A DNA stretch of 64,000 bases from Candidatus Bathyarchaeota archaeon (lineage in GTDB: Archaea > Thermoproteota > Bathyarchaeia > Bathyarchaeales > SOJC01), in the NCBI GenBank assembly GCA_023131225.1, contig JAGLZW010000010.1, positions 16,599 to 80,598 of the forward strand, written 5' to 3'. Below the pieces are notes generated by a model. The model did not search any database. It saw nothing but the letters and a program-made list of their open reading frames with translations, and was not told the origin of the DNA. This document shows, piece after piece, positions 52,508 to 61,625 of the stretch; positions within the stretch are counted from its first letter, which is position 1; every line of letters starts with the position of its first letter. A program made the translations under genes and the position numbers.

Positions 52508-54280
52508 TTAAGCTTTTGGCAAAGCCAATTTTAATAGTGGAGCAGTTGGCTTTCCCTTACGTGCCATCATTGCGTCAGCTACTCTTTTCACGGATAGCAT
52601 ATATGCTGCAGTTCGCATGTTGACATTGTGTTGCTTCGCCATTGCAACGACGTTCTCAAAAGCTTTGTCCATTATGGCTTTGAGCTTGTCATCCACTTCC
52701 TGTTCTGTCCAGTAATAGTTCATCTGGTTTTGAACTTGTTCGAAGTAGCTGACTGTTACGCCGCCAGCGTTTGCTAGAATATCGGGGATTACAAACACAC
52801 CGTTCTTGAAAAGTACTTCATCTGCTTCGGGTGTAACTGGTCCGTTAGCTCCTTCCGCAACTATCTTGGCCCTTATATCTGAAGCATTTGCTTTCGTAAT
52901 TTGGTTCTCCAAGGCTGCAGGCACTAAAATGTCACATTGAAGTGTAAGTAATTGTTCGTTGGAAATCTCGTTGCTTCCTGGGTAGTCCACAACTGAACCT
53001 GTTTTTCGCTTGTGCTTCAGAACTTTTTCGGGATCCAGCCCTTCAGGGTTGTAGATTCCGCCTTTGGAGTCTGAGACTGCTATTATTTTACATCCAAGCC
53101 CATTTAAAAGCCGTGCAGCATGATACCCCACGTTGCCATATCCCTGGACTGCTACTGTCGCGCCCTTGAGTTCCATGTCAAGATGGTTTGCTGCGTCAAT
53201 AACAGTGTACATTAGGCCGAGAGATGTAGCCTTATTTCTGCCCAATGACCCTCCAACATTCACTGGTTTCCCGGTTACTACGCCAAAGGCGTTATAACCA
53301 ACTATTTCGCTGTATTCGTCCATCATCCATGCCATTGTTTGGGCGTTTGTGTAGATGTCTGGAGCAGGGATGTCAGTGTAGGGCCCAATAAATTTCGATA
53401 TGGCACGGGTGTAGCCTCTTATTAGTCGTTCAAGTTCGGCTTGGGACATTTTTTTTGGGTTGCATCGAATGCCGCCCTTACCTCCTCCAAGGGGAAGACC
53501 CACAACTGCAGTTTTCCAAGTCATCCACGCTGCCAAGGCAGTTACCTCGTCAACCGTCAGGTCTGGATGATATCGAATGCCACCCTTAGTCGGTCCCAAT
53601 GTGTTGTTGTATTGTACACGAAACCCTGCGAATACACGGACGCTACCGTCATCCATTATTACAGGGATATTCGCCACAAAAATTCGCATCGGGTGTTTCA
53701 GTACTTCATGAATTCTGGGGTCAAGATTGAGTTTTTCAATGGCAATGTCTAATTGTCTAAGAGCGGCTTCATAAGGGTTTGGAGTTTTGATCACAGGGGC
53801 TAATGTTTCCATTTGGATGGAGATTGCCGTCTGAAATTTCTCTACTAATGCGCTCAGGAGTTCTTTTGACTCTTCAAGGCTTGTTCCGTAGAACCAAAGG
53901 AAAGCGTCCGCGAGTACATCTTCTCTTTCGGTGAAAGAGGAACTTGCTGGAATCATCTTAGGCTTCTCTGAGAAGTAGTCAATCATGATGCGAAGCATAT
54001 CTAACTCGTTTCTGGCTAATGGCCGTAGTTTTAGAATCGGCTCAGGCATTTTTACATGTAAATATTGAGATTCGTTGATTTTTTTATCCAAGTCTTCAAG
54101 GATTTTCCACGCGTTTTCCACTGGAATACCGAAGTGTTCAGAGTAAGTTGTGACCAAGGCATAATGAGCGGAGGTGTAGCTTTCGAGTTGAGCGGTGAGT
54201 TCTGGCTTTTCAGCGAAGAAGTCAGCCATCAGCTTTATCATTCCTAACTCTTTTGCTGAGAATTCTACTAAGCTTAACAC
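52508..54280 (-). CDS. Glutamate dehydrogenase with duplicated N-terminal domain
   Basis: Residues about 168-590 are a complete Glu/Leu/Phe/Val dehydrogenase: [20 protein letters not shown] with the substrate lysines, [16 protein letters not shown], the Rossmann [24 protein letters not shown] and [18 protein letters not shown]. Residues 9-64 and 89-145 form two copies of a helical repeat not found in ordinary GDH ([18 protein letters not shown] and [18 protein letters not shown]). At 590 aa it is about 170 residues longer than the second copy at 59783. GTG 54280 after GGAAGTGA. The extension may confer allostery or complex formation; that is inference. Confidence 0.92.
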   Translation of the reverse strand: MLSLVEFSAKELGMIKLMADFFAEKPELTAQLESYTSAHYALVTTYSEHFGIPVENAWKILEDLDKKINESQYLHVKMPEPILKLRPLARNELDMLRIMIDYFSEKPKMIPASSSFTEREDVLADAFLWFYGTSLEESKELLSALVEKFQTAISIQMETLAPVIKTPNPYEAALRQLDIAIEKLNLDPRIHEVLKHPMRIFVANIPVIMDDGSVRVFAGFRVQYNNTLGPTKGGIRYHPDLTVDEVTALAAWMTWKTAVVGLPLGGGKGGIRCNPKKMSQAELERLIRGYTRAISKFIGPYTDIPAPDIYTNAQTMAWMMDEYSEIVGYNAFGVVTGKPVNVGGSLGRNKATSLGLMYTVIDAANHLDMELKGATVAVQGYGNVGYHAARLLNGLGCKIIAVSDSKGGIYNPEGLDPEKVLKHKRKTGSVVDYPGSNEISNEQLLTLQCDILVPAALENQITKANASDIRAKIVAEGANGPVTPEADEVLFKNGVFVIPDILANAGGVTVSYFEQVQNQMNYYWTEQEVDDKLKAIMDKAFENVVAMAKQHNVNMRTAAYMLSVKRVADAMMARKGKPTAPLLKLALPKA

Positions 54281-54422
54281 AATTTTTCACTTCCTGCATG
54301 TTTAAATAAACCCATGTTCAAGTATAGAAACGTTATGTCCATAATGTACATCTATGTACACACTCAGCGAGAACCTAAACGTTTTTAACAACAGCCTAGA
54401 ACAAAAGAAGTAGGAGTGCATA

Positions 54423-55169
54423 ATGATCAAAGAAGAAAAAGCACCACGCTACTCGACAGGAGTAAAGAACCTTGACGAAATTCTTGAAGGAGGTCTATTT
54501 CTAGGCGAAAATGTGGTGTGGGAAGTTGAATCTGGAACATTTACGCGTGAATTCATGGGGGCTTTTATGAAACAAGGAATTGAAGAGGGCAATTCGGTCA
54601 TCTATTTTGATTTCATTTATCCCCCACAAGCCATAATATTTCACCTCAAACCCCTCATCAACCAACTTCCAGAAGGATGGGAAAAGAAACTTCTAGTCCT
54701 AGATTGCTTTTCAGAGGCTGGTGGACAAGGCGAGTTGATATTTAGCGATTTCTATGATAAAGCGCCTTCTTGGATGAGAAGAGTTCCAAGCTCAAAAGAC
54801 CCTGAACGTTTTCACCACTTTTTTGGAAGAATTGAAAGAGAGTTCGTAACATCTGGCACTCGACTAATTTTTTACAGCCTTTCAATGATGGAACACATTT
54901 GGGGGCGAGACGCCGTAAAGAGTTTTTTTGGCCATGTTTGCCCAGCACTATACGCTTACAAGACATTAGCATATTGGCCAATGATAAAGAAAGCTCATCC
55001 CACCGAGTTTATCGCAATGATTGAACATATGACTCAAGTTGTCATCGATCTTTCAAAAGAAAAAGATGGGATGTTTCTCACGGTAAGAAAAGGCGGTCGT
55101 AGATATTCGCCTTCTACTTATGAGCAGCATAAATATGTGACAGATGGTTTGGAAATCAGCTTTGAGTAA
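54423..55169 (+). CDS. KaiC/RadA-like ATPase-fold protein lacking Walker A
   Basis: 248 aa resembling the archaeal KaiC-like single-domain proteins: YSTGVKNLDEILEGGLFLGE, then where GxxGxGKT should follow there is VVWEVESGTFTREFMGAFMK, without the Gly-Lys-Thr. Later strands (NSVIYFDFIYPP, LLVLDCFSEAGG, TRLIFYSLSMMEHIWGRDAV) fit the RecA core, and TRKGGRRYSP-like end segments are present. It is therefore probably a non-hydrolysing, structural or sensory relative. Divergent from the extended GDH gene, followed by the glutamate synthase gene; link to nitrogen control is inference. Confidence 0.7.
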   Translation: MIKEEKAPRYSTGVKNLDEILEGGLFLGENVVWEVESGTFTREFMGAFMKQGIEEGNSVIYFDFIYPPQAIIFHLKPLINQLPEGWEKKLLVLDCFSEAGGQGELIFSDFYDKAPSWMRRVPSSKDPERFHHFFGRIEREFVTSGTRLIFYSLSMMEHIWGRDAVKSFFGHVCPALYAYKTLAYWPMIKKAHPTEFIAMIEHMTQVVIDLSKEKDGMFLTVRKGGRRYSPSTYEQHKYVTDGLEISFE

Positions 55170-55304
55170 CATCTCATAGCGATTTTGAATGAATTCTATG
55201 TTCATGCGTGTTCATAACTTCATGCTTTTTTAGGAATATTTAAATTCCACAGTTGCTATTCGCTCATATTCTAAGGTTTGCAAACGTAAACATGAGGGAA
55301 AAAA

Positions 55305-56912
55305 ATGCCAGAACGTGTAGACAGAAACAGTGCCTATCTCAACGCAAAATCAACCACTGGAACACAAACACGAGTCAAAGACACTAGCCCTACAAGCGGC
55401 ATGTGCCCAATATGCATCCGCGACTGCCCATTCCTCTGCGAAATCAGCCTCTCAACCTTCCGCGGAAGAGAAGCACTTTACCCCGAACCCTTGCAGTTTG
55501 GTTACAGCACTGCAGGTGCACTGAAAGATTTCGGACTCGATTGGTCCCACTTCAACATCCAAGCCTCCGTCTTCGAAGTCCACGGCATCGAAGCAGACTC
55601 CGACGTAGCACTCTTCCACAACGCAAGCACAGAAACAAAAATTGCGGGAATCCCATTAAAAGTCCCAATCCTGACCGGCGCCTTTGGTTCCACAGAAGTT
55701 GCACGGCTCAACTGGGATGGCTTAGCAATCGGCGCTGCATTATCAGGTGCAATAATAACAATTGGAGAAAACGTATGCGGGATGGACCGAGAGTCAAGGA
55801 CTGAAGGCGGCAAAGTTGTAGAGTCAAAAGAACTGAGAAGACGTGTTGAAACTTTTCGAAAGTTCTGGGATGGCAAATACGGTGAGGTCGTCGTACAAAC
55901 GAACGTGGAAGACCAAAGATTAGGTATAGACGTCTATGCACTTTCAAAGTTAGAAGTAAACGTAATCGAGCGAAAGTGGGGACAAGGCGCTAAAGCCATT
56001 GGAGGAGAAGTTCGAATACGTAACCTTGACAAAGCTATCATGCTTAAGAAAAGAGGTTACATAGTCATCCCCGACCCGGAAGACCCCACAGTCCAGCAAG
56101 CATTCAAAGACGGTGTTTTCAAATCCTTCGAAAGACACAGCAGAGTGGGCATCCCTAATCAGAAAGGCTTTCTTGAAGACATCGATTGGCTAAGGCAACA
56201 GGGCGCCAAGCATGTAATCCTTAAAACCGGTGCATACAGACCCTCTGCAGTTGCTTTCACCATGAAATTAGCTTCCGAGGCTAAAATTGAAGCAATAACT
56301 TTTGATGGCGCAGGCGGCGGAACTGGCATGAGCCCAGTTCCTATGATGGACGAAATGAGCATTCCAACGGTATACTTGGAATCATGGGTGCTGAAATGTG
56401 CTAGAATTCTAGAAAAGAAGGGCAAATTCGTACCAGATCTTATTATGGCAGGAGGCTTCATCAGTGAAACACAAATCTTCAAAGCAATAGCTATGAGCAA
56501 CTTTGGCAACGGACCAATGGTTAAAGCAGTTTTAATGGGGCGCTCACCACTAACAGCGGTAATGAAAGCAAACTATTTCAGGCAGTTGTCTGAAGAGGGC
56601 AAGCTACCGCGTACCTTTGCGAACAGATACGGTGATACACCTGACAAGTTTTACATTGCTGCACCTAAGCTAAAAGAGAAATTCGGTGAAAGATTCAAGG
56701 AAATCCCATGGGAAGCAGTAGGATTGTACACATATCTTTCTGACCGTGTCGGCGTAGGACTCAAGCAATTGTTGGCGGGTGCAAGAAAGTGGAAACTTCA
56801 CCTACTCAACAGAAACGATCTGATGGCCTTAAGTGAGAGGGCGGCAAAAGCCACAGGAATAGCCCTTGCGGAAGAGGCAGAACAAGACGCTATTGAAAGG
56901 ATTTTAGAATAA
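55305..56912 (+). CDS. FMN-binding glutamate synthase domain protein with N-terminal Cys cluster
   Basis: 535 aa. Residues about 95-470 match the FMN/glutamate-synthase domain of GltB (FGSTEVARLNWDGLAIGAAL, ITFDGAGGGTGMSPVPMMDE, PDLIMAGGFISETQIFKAIA, RSPLTAVMKANYF). It has no glutaminase domain and no GltB C-terminal beta-helix, as in other archaeal stand-alone GOGAT proteins. Cys34, 37, 41 and 45 (CPICIRDCPFLC) make a C-x2-C-x3-C-x3-C cluster, probably [4Fe-4S], for electron input. It lies beside two glutamate dehydrogenase genes. The glutamine-derived ammonia source is not encoded here. Confidence 0.88.
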   Translation: MPERVDRNSAYLNAKSTTGTQTRVKDTSPTSGMCPICIRDCPFLCEISLSTFRGREALYPEPLQFGYSTAGALKDFGLDWSHFNIQASVFEVHGIEADSDVALFHNASTETKIAGIPLKVPILTGAFGSTEVARLNWDGLAIGAALSGAIITIGENVCGMDRESRTEGGKVVESKELRRRVETFRKFWDGKYGEVVVQTNVEDQRLGIDVYALSKLEVNVIERKWGQGAKAIGGEVRIRNLDKAIMLKKRGYIVIPDPEDPTVQQAFKDGVFKSFERHSRVGIPNQKGFLEDIDWLRQQGAKHVILKTGAYRPSAVAFTMKLASEAKIEAITFDGAGGGTGMSPVPMMDEMSIPTVYLESWVLKCARILEKKGKFVPDLIMAGGFISETQIFKAIAMSNFGNGPMVKAVLMGRSPLTAVMKANYFRQLSEEGKLPRTFANRYGDTPDKFYIAAPKLKEKFGERFKEIPWEAVGLYTYLSDRVGVGLKQLLAGARKWKLHLLNRNDLMALSERAAKATGIALAEEAEQDAIERILE

Positions 56913-56920
56913 TACTTCCC

Positions 56921-56940
56921 CCTTTTTTTCCTTCTTTTTA
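56921..56940 (+). terminator. Pyrimidine/oligo-T terminator after the glutamate synthase gene
   Basis: CCTTTTTTTCCTTCTTTTTA follows the stop by about 10 bases with no hairpin, typical of archaeal U-rich termination. Confidence 0.5.
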
Positions 56941-57065
56941 AAGCTAGTAAACATTCGACTATTCAGTCTAGAAACTTACCTATATATCGCCTATGTTCGT
57001 GGCAAAAAAAAGAGAAGCGTGGTTTGTGGGTTTCTTTTGAAGAGCCGTGAGATGGATTATGCATA

Positions 57066-57581
57066 CTATGAGACTGTTACGAGGCCTTCAGATAGCATGT
57101 GTGGAATGGGCCAGCCTACGTAGTCTTTAGGAGCTTCCCAGTACTTTATAGTTGCGAGATTGTGGATGTAAAAGCTAAGCGAAGAACTTCCTTTGGTTTT
57201 AGCTTTGAAAGTGAATTGCATCAATTCTACTTCGCCATTTTGAGGAGTTGTTCCAGCGACCCAGAACAAATATTCAATTTGGCCAGAGATAAATCTCCAA
57301 TGTGGCGTTCTGGCTCCAACATATTCTAGGACAGAGCGGTCAAACACCAAGCCAATCTCGTAACCCCAAAGATCTTCCACATCATTTACCATTACATTAA
57401 CCGTAAAGATTTCGCCAAGTTTCACTTCTGGTGACCCAGGATCGAAGTACACTGTACACTCTGGAGTGTCAGATTGCACATCCCTATCTGCAAAAGCGAA
57501 TCGATGAGACGAATATATCGTAGCACCTGCCATCATAATGACAAAAAGACCTAACACAGCCACGCTTTTCATTCTCAACAA
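57066..57581 (-). CDS. Secreted cohesin-domain protein
   Basis: 171 aa: signal peptide (SVAVLGLFVIMMAGATIYSS) and one cohesin domain filling the rest (VYFDPGSPEVKLGEIFTVNV, DLWGYEIGLVFDRSVLEYVG, GEVELMQFTFKAKTKGSSSL). The segments match cohesin beta strands 1-3, 4-5 and 6-8. The first canonical start is TTG 57581 without a ribosome binding site; GGAGGAGA (57603-57596) precedes in-frame ACG 57590 by 5 nt. Cohesins bind dockerins; dockerins occur at 17008-20037 and in the next-but-one gene here, so these may form an extracellular scaffold. Confidence 0.8.
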   Translation of the reverse strand: MLRMKSVAVLGLFVIMMAGATIYSSHRFAFADRDVQSDTPECTVYFDPGSPEVKLGEIFTVNVMVNDVEDLWGYEIGLVFDRSVLEYVGARTPHWRFISGQIEYLFWVAGTTPQNGEVELMQFTFKAKTKGSSSLSFYIHNLATIKYWEAPKDYVGWPIPHMLSEGLVTVS

Positions 57582-57676
57582 ATCGAGCGTTTTGATCTCC
57601 TCCTTTTTGAGATGTCTAAGGTGTTATTCTTTCAGCACCGTGATTGACTGAGGCAGGATGTTATTTAAGATTTGGC

Positions 57677-58189
57677 TTAAGGAATTCCTTCTACTACCTT
57701 AGAGAAGGCTAACCCTTTATGTACACGTGCTTGAACGAAAAGGTAACTTATAGATCCAACAATCTCCCCTTCAACTCTCAACGTGTACGTTTGGCTTCGG
57801 ATACTACTCAAAACATCGTTACCCGTAACGTCGTGAATGGAATAGAAAAAGGTGTCCTCACCAGCAGGCAGGTTCTCGTTTAGGGGTAAGCTCACTCCTA
57901 TAATATATTTCTCATCAATATACAAAGAAATAATTATTTCCTCAATACTTATTGGAAAATCAGTTGGATTCTTTAAAATGAACGTTATGTTCAATTGGAT
58001 GGAATCGGGTTGGATAGAAGGATATTCAACTCTAGTCACTTCGAAGGTGCTTAATGATTCCATTAGAGCAACGGTGTAAGTATTATTCAGATAATTATAG
58101 ATTGCAGCTATGACGATGACAATAATTAGAGCCAAAACTACCAGTACACGTAACAGTTTCTTTCTTCGATCCGCCTCTTTCCCTCTCAC
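57677..58189 (-). CDS. Membrane-anchored LEA/WHy-like protein
   Basis: 170 aa: basic N-terminus, one transmembrane helix (VLVVLALIIVIVIAAIYNYL), then a beta domain with the pattern of LEA-14/WHy proteins (IQLNITFILKNPTDFPISIE, ISLYIDEKYIIGVSLPLNEN). GTG 58189. It lies between the cohesin gene and the cohesin-dockerin gene on the same strand, so it probably belongs to the same extracellular cluster, perhaps as anchor; no cohesin or dockerin motif of its own. Confidence 0.65.
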   Translation of the reverse strand: MRGKEADRRKKLLRVLVVLALIIVIVIAAIYNYLNNTYTVALMESLSTFEVTRVEYPSIQPDSIQLNITFILKNPTDFPISIEEIIISLYIDEKYIIGVSLPLNENLPAGEDTFFYSIHDVTGNDVLSSIRSQTYTLRVEGEIVGSISYLFVQARVHKGLAFSKVVEGIP

Positions 58190-58212
58190 GTGTGGGCCTC
58201 AAGCTTTCGCAT

Positions 58213-59598
58213 TCATGGTCTTTTGTACCCGTACCAAGGAGTTATCATAACGATGTCGAAAATATCAATTTTGCCGTCGCAATTCACATCATAGTTGGTG
58301 TTGTACAATGGATCACCTTTTTCAGAGCCATAGGCTGAAGCTATTAACACGATGTCAAAGATGTCCACATCCATATCTACGTCAAAATCACCAGGATGCG
58401 CGACTTTCACGCCATCATAAATGAGGCTGTTGTCGCCTTTATCAGTTTCACCAAAGACCTGATCTACCGTGGCATTCAACAGGTAATCCTCATATTCTAT
58501 TGCATCCGTTACCTGCCAAGCAAAGGTCACAGTGAGGGTGCCACTTTCGTCTAAGTAAATCTGCGTTCTGTTTATATCAACATTGTTGGCATAGAGCGTC
58601 ACATTGAAAGTTTCAGGAACATTGCCTTGATTTTCCAAAGTAACGTTCACATGAAAGCAGTATCCCTTAAAAACCACTGTTTTAAGAGGCGTCAGCAACG
58701 TAACTGCTATATCGTGAATCGGTTCAATAGCTAAGGTGATTATCCCATCTTCGAATCTGTTGTTTTCCATTTTAGTTTCGCCTTGTACAATTGTTGCGTT
58801 AGCAGATATGATGTAGTCACCCGGAGATATGCCGCTTGTGTTCCAAAAAAATATTAACGTTTCTTCAGTATTCGGCGGCAATCCAAATACAGCTTCAGTA
58901 TCAATTGCAATACTGTCATAATACGTGGTAACGTTGAAGGTTTCATCTCTCACCGTTCCGTTGTTTAATACAACAACCGTAATGTTTACAAGATCTCCGA
59001 TGAACACGCTTGTAGAGGATGGAGTAACACTAAGGATGGCTATGTCATAGAACACGTTGCTGAAATATCCGTCTTCACTTGTGTGACTTATTTGCTGCCC
59101 GTTCGAGTCGGAGAGATCACTACGGGATATATCTATAGGACACTCTCCGAAGTCTATCACTGTAAATGTTATCTCAAAGACTGTTCCACTGCCATTAAAG
59201 GATAGCCCACCAAAAGTAATGAAGGCGACTCAGCAAGCTCCCGCTGTTGCGTTTACTTCATTTTTAACTTGCATTATTGGTTCATGTAGAATTCCATCAG
59301 TGTAATCTTCCACAGGAATTTTCACTACGTGATTGGTGTAGTTTAATATTGAAGCATTCCAACTCAGCTGAATGTCAAGCCCTTTAAGATCAGTAACATT
59401 AGAGATTTTTAATGCAATGGTAAAATTCTTCGAAGGGATCAACGTTATGTCTGTGATGTTAGATGGGTCAACATAAACCACTGTCTGGCTGGTTAGGGCA
59501 AACTGTCCATGAACCGCTGGTTTTATGCTGAATCCAAAAGTGAAGAGGTTGATCAGGATAATTCCAAGAATTAAGAGAATTTTGATTATCGATCTCAT
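58213..59598 (-). pseudogene. Cohesin-CARDB-dockerin protein interrupted by one in-frame TGA
   Basis: A single 461-codon frame from ATG 59598 (after GGGAAAG) to 58213, broken only by TGA at codon 123 (59232-59230). Before it: signal peptide (ILLILGIILINLFTFGFSIK) and the first half of a cohesin (VYVDPSNITDITLIPSKNFT, DLKGLDIQLSWNASILNYTN). After it the cohesin continues in the same frame (VAFITFGGLSFNGSGTVFEI). Two CARDB beta domains follow (YDIAILSVTPSSTSVFIGDL; HDIAVTLLTPLKTVVFKGYC) and a two-repeat dockerin (DFDVDMDVDIFDIVLIASAY, NCDGKIDIFDIVMITPWYG). The position corresponds to the aromatic/Trp in such cohesins. Dead gene, readthrough or sequence error are all possible. Confidence 0.75.
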
Positions 59599-59782
59599 GT
59601 TTACTTTCCCTTTGGCTAAAATGTTCAAGCGGACATTTATCAGTTATGGAAATGTCTTCCACTGAAGGATTATTGATTTTCTGCTGATAAATAGTTTCTA
59701 AGGAGTACATGCAAACCGTGAAAGCCCAAATTTTAAGTGCATTTCTTCATAAAGAGGTAGCAAAAGGTTTGGAGATTGACAA

Positions 59783-61036
59783 ATGAGTAGAGAAATAGGA
59801 CCATTAGACGTTGCTTTAGAACAATTAGAAATCGCAGCGGAAATGTTGGAGTTAGACCCGGGGGTTCACGCATTTCTAAAACGTCCTAAGAGAACGCTTA
59901 CGGTTTCGATTCCGATTAAGATGGACGACGGTGGCATTTGCATTTTCTGGGGCTGCCGAGTTCAACACATAGACGCTCGAGGTCCATTCAAAGGGGGAAT
60001 TCGCTACCACCCACATGTTGATTTGGCCGAAGTTACAGCCCTCGCGATGTGGATGACATGGAAATGTGCAGTAGTTGACATCCCCTATGGCGGAGCAAAA
60101 GGCGGCGTCTGCTGCAACCCAAAAGAAATGTCCCAAGCCGAGCTTGAACGACTAACAAGGCGATACACAAACATGCTCCTCGACTTCATTGGCCCCCACA
60201 GAGACGTACCCGCCCCAGACGTCTACACAAACGCCCAAACAATGGCGTGGATAATGGACACGTACAGCCGATTCAAAGGCTACAGCGTACCCGAATGCGT
60301 CACAGGAAAACCTATAATCATAGGCGGATCCGAAGGAAGAGCCGAAGCAACCTCTCGAGGAGTCATAATTTGCATAAGAGAAGCCGCTAAACGTTTAGAC
60401 ATGAAAATGAAAGGTGCAAAAATAGCGGTGCAGGGATATGGCAATGTAGGATGGAACGCCGCTAAAATAGCATACAACATGGGAGCAAAAATTATTGCAG
60501 TAAGCGACTCCAAAGGCGGAATCTACAACTCGCAAGGCTTAAATCCATACAAAGTTTTTGAACACAAAGAAAAGACGAGCTCCGTCTCAGGGTTTAAAAA
60601 AGCGAAAAAAGAAGTAACAAACGCTGAGCTTCTGGAACTTAAATGCGACATATTAATCCCAGCAGCATTAGAAAATCAAATCACCCAAGCAAACGCTGGA
60701 AAAATAAAAGCAAAAATAGTAGGCGAGGGAGCAAACGGACCCACCACACCAAAGGCAGACAAAATACTCCGTGAGAAAAAGGTGTTCTTGATACCAGATA
60801 TACTCGCAAACGCGGGCGGCGTAACAGCTAGCTACTTCGAGTGGGTTCAAAATTTGACTCGAGAGCACTGGACTTTAGAAGAGGTAAACGGGAAGCTGGA
60901 AAATATTATGGTAAAATCCTTCGATGGTGTGTACAAGAGTATGAGCAGGAAAGAAACTGATATGAGAACTGCCGCATTGCTACTGGGCGTGGGAAGAGTC
61001 GCCAAAGCCATAGAAACGCTGGGACTTTGGCCCTAA
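59783..61036 (+). CDS. gdhA: Glutamate dehydrogenase (standard length)
   Basis: 417 aa Glu/Leu/Phe/Val dehydrogenase interconverting glutamate and 2-oxoglutarate with NAD(P). [60 protein letters not shown], Rossmann [32 protein letters not shown] and [18 protein letters not shown]. No N-terminal extension, in contrast to the copy at 52508. ATG 59783 after GGAGATTGA. It faces an Lrp-type regulator, a class that commonly controls amino-acid metabolism. Confidence 0.95.
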   Translation: MSREIGPLDVALEQLEIAAEMLELDPGVHAFLKRPKRTLTVSIPIKMDDGGICIFWGCRVQHIDARGPFKGGIRYHPHVDLAEVTALAMWMTWKCAVVDIPYGGAKGGVCCNPKEMSQAELERLTRRYTNMLLDFIGPHRDVPAPDVYTNAQTMAWIMDTYSRFKGYSVPECVTGKPIIIGGSEGRAEATSRGVIICIREAAKRLDMKMKGAKIAVQGYGNVGWNAAKIAYNMGAKIIAVSDSKGGIYNSQGLNPYKVFEHKEKTSSVSGFKKAKKEVTNAELLELKCDILIPAALENQITQANAGKIKAKIVGEGANGPTTPKADKILREKKVFLIPDILANAGGVTASYFEWVQNLTREHWTLEEVNGKLENIMVKSFDGVYKSMSRKETDMRTAALLLGVGRVAKAIETLGLWP

Positions 61037-61065
61037 TTTCAATCTTTGCAGGCGCGTGCTTTCAC

Positions 61066-61500
61066 TCAGCTCTTTAACTTCTCTAGGATAATTGCGGGGC
61101 AGATTTTTTTAACACCCGCGATTTTTCCGATTTTTTCAGAAATTAGTCTGGTCAGTTCTCTTCCGTCATTTGTCCATATTTCGGTCATTATCATATGGTC
61201 GCCTGCTGAGGTGCATACCATGCGGATCTCCTTTATCTCACAGAGTTTTTGAGCTGCCTCTAAAAGCTTTGTTGGATCTACATCGACTCCAACAATCGCA
61301 ATGGTACGTATCCCAATTTTATACGGATCAATTTCAACTGTGAATTTTTTTATTACTCCTCTCTTTTGGAGTGCTCGAACCCTTTTTCTAATTGTAGACT
61401 CGCTTAGTTTTAGCTTTTTAGCTATTGCTGTAAATGCACCTCTACTATCTTCTTGAAGCAGCTTTAGAATCTTCAAATCTAAACTATCAACCTCTAACAT
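61066..61500 (-). CDS. Lrp/AsnC-family transcriptional regulator
   Basis: 144 aa. N-terminal HTH (DSLDLKILKLLQEDSRGAFT, KKLKLSESTIRKRVRALQKR) and C-terminal RAM ligand-binding domain (RTIAIVGVDVDPTKLLEAAQ, RMVCTSAGDHMIMTEIWTND). ATG 61500 follows AAGGAGCAACC. Divergent from the peroxiredoxin gene and convergent with gdhA (30 bp), so both are candidate targets; glutamate or another amino acid would be the expected effector in this family. Confidence 0.9.
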   Translation of the reverse strand: MLEVDSLDLKILKLLQEDSRGAFTAIAKKLKLSESTIRKRVRALQKRGVIKKFTVEIDPYKIGIRTIAIVGVDVDPTKLLEAAQKLCEIKEIRMVCTSAGDHMIMTEIWTNDGRELTRLISEKIGKIAGVKKICPAIILEKLKS

Positions 61501-61625
61501 GGTTGCTCCTTCCGATTTTCGGATATATTTGTCTCTTTTTAGACGAACTCATTACGAAAAACATATAAGTTAGTCCGACATAAAAGGTTTTTGTTACCAA
61601 AATAGGATTGAAAGGTGTGAAAAAA
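61501..61625. promoter_or_regulatory. Divergent lrp / peroxiredoxin promoter region
   Basis: Contains TCCGA-TTT-TCGGA (61511-61523), an inverted repeat next to AT-rich ATATATTT, suitable as an Lrp operator, and ACATATAAG (61561-61569), a TATA box for the peroxiredoxin gene. Confidence 0.45.
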
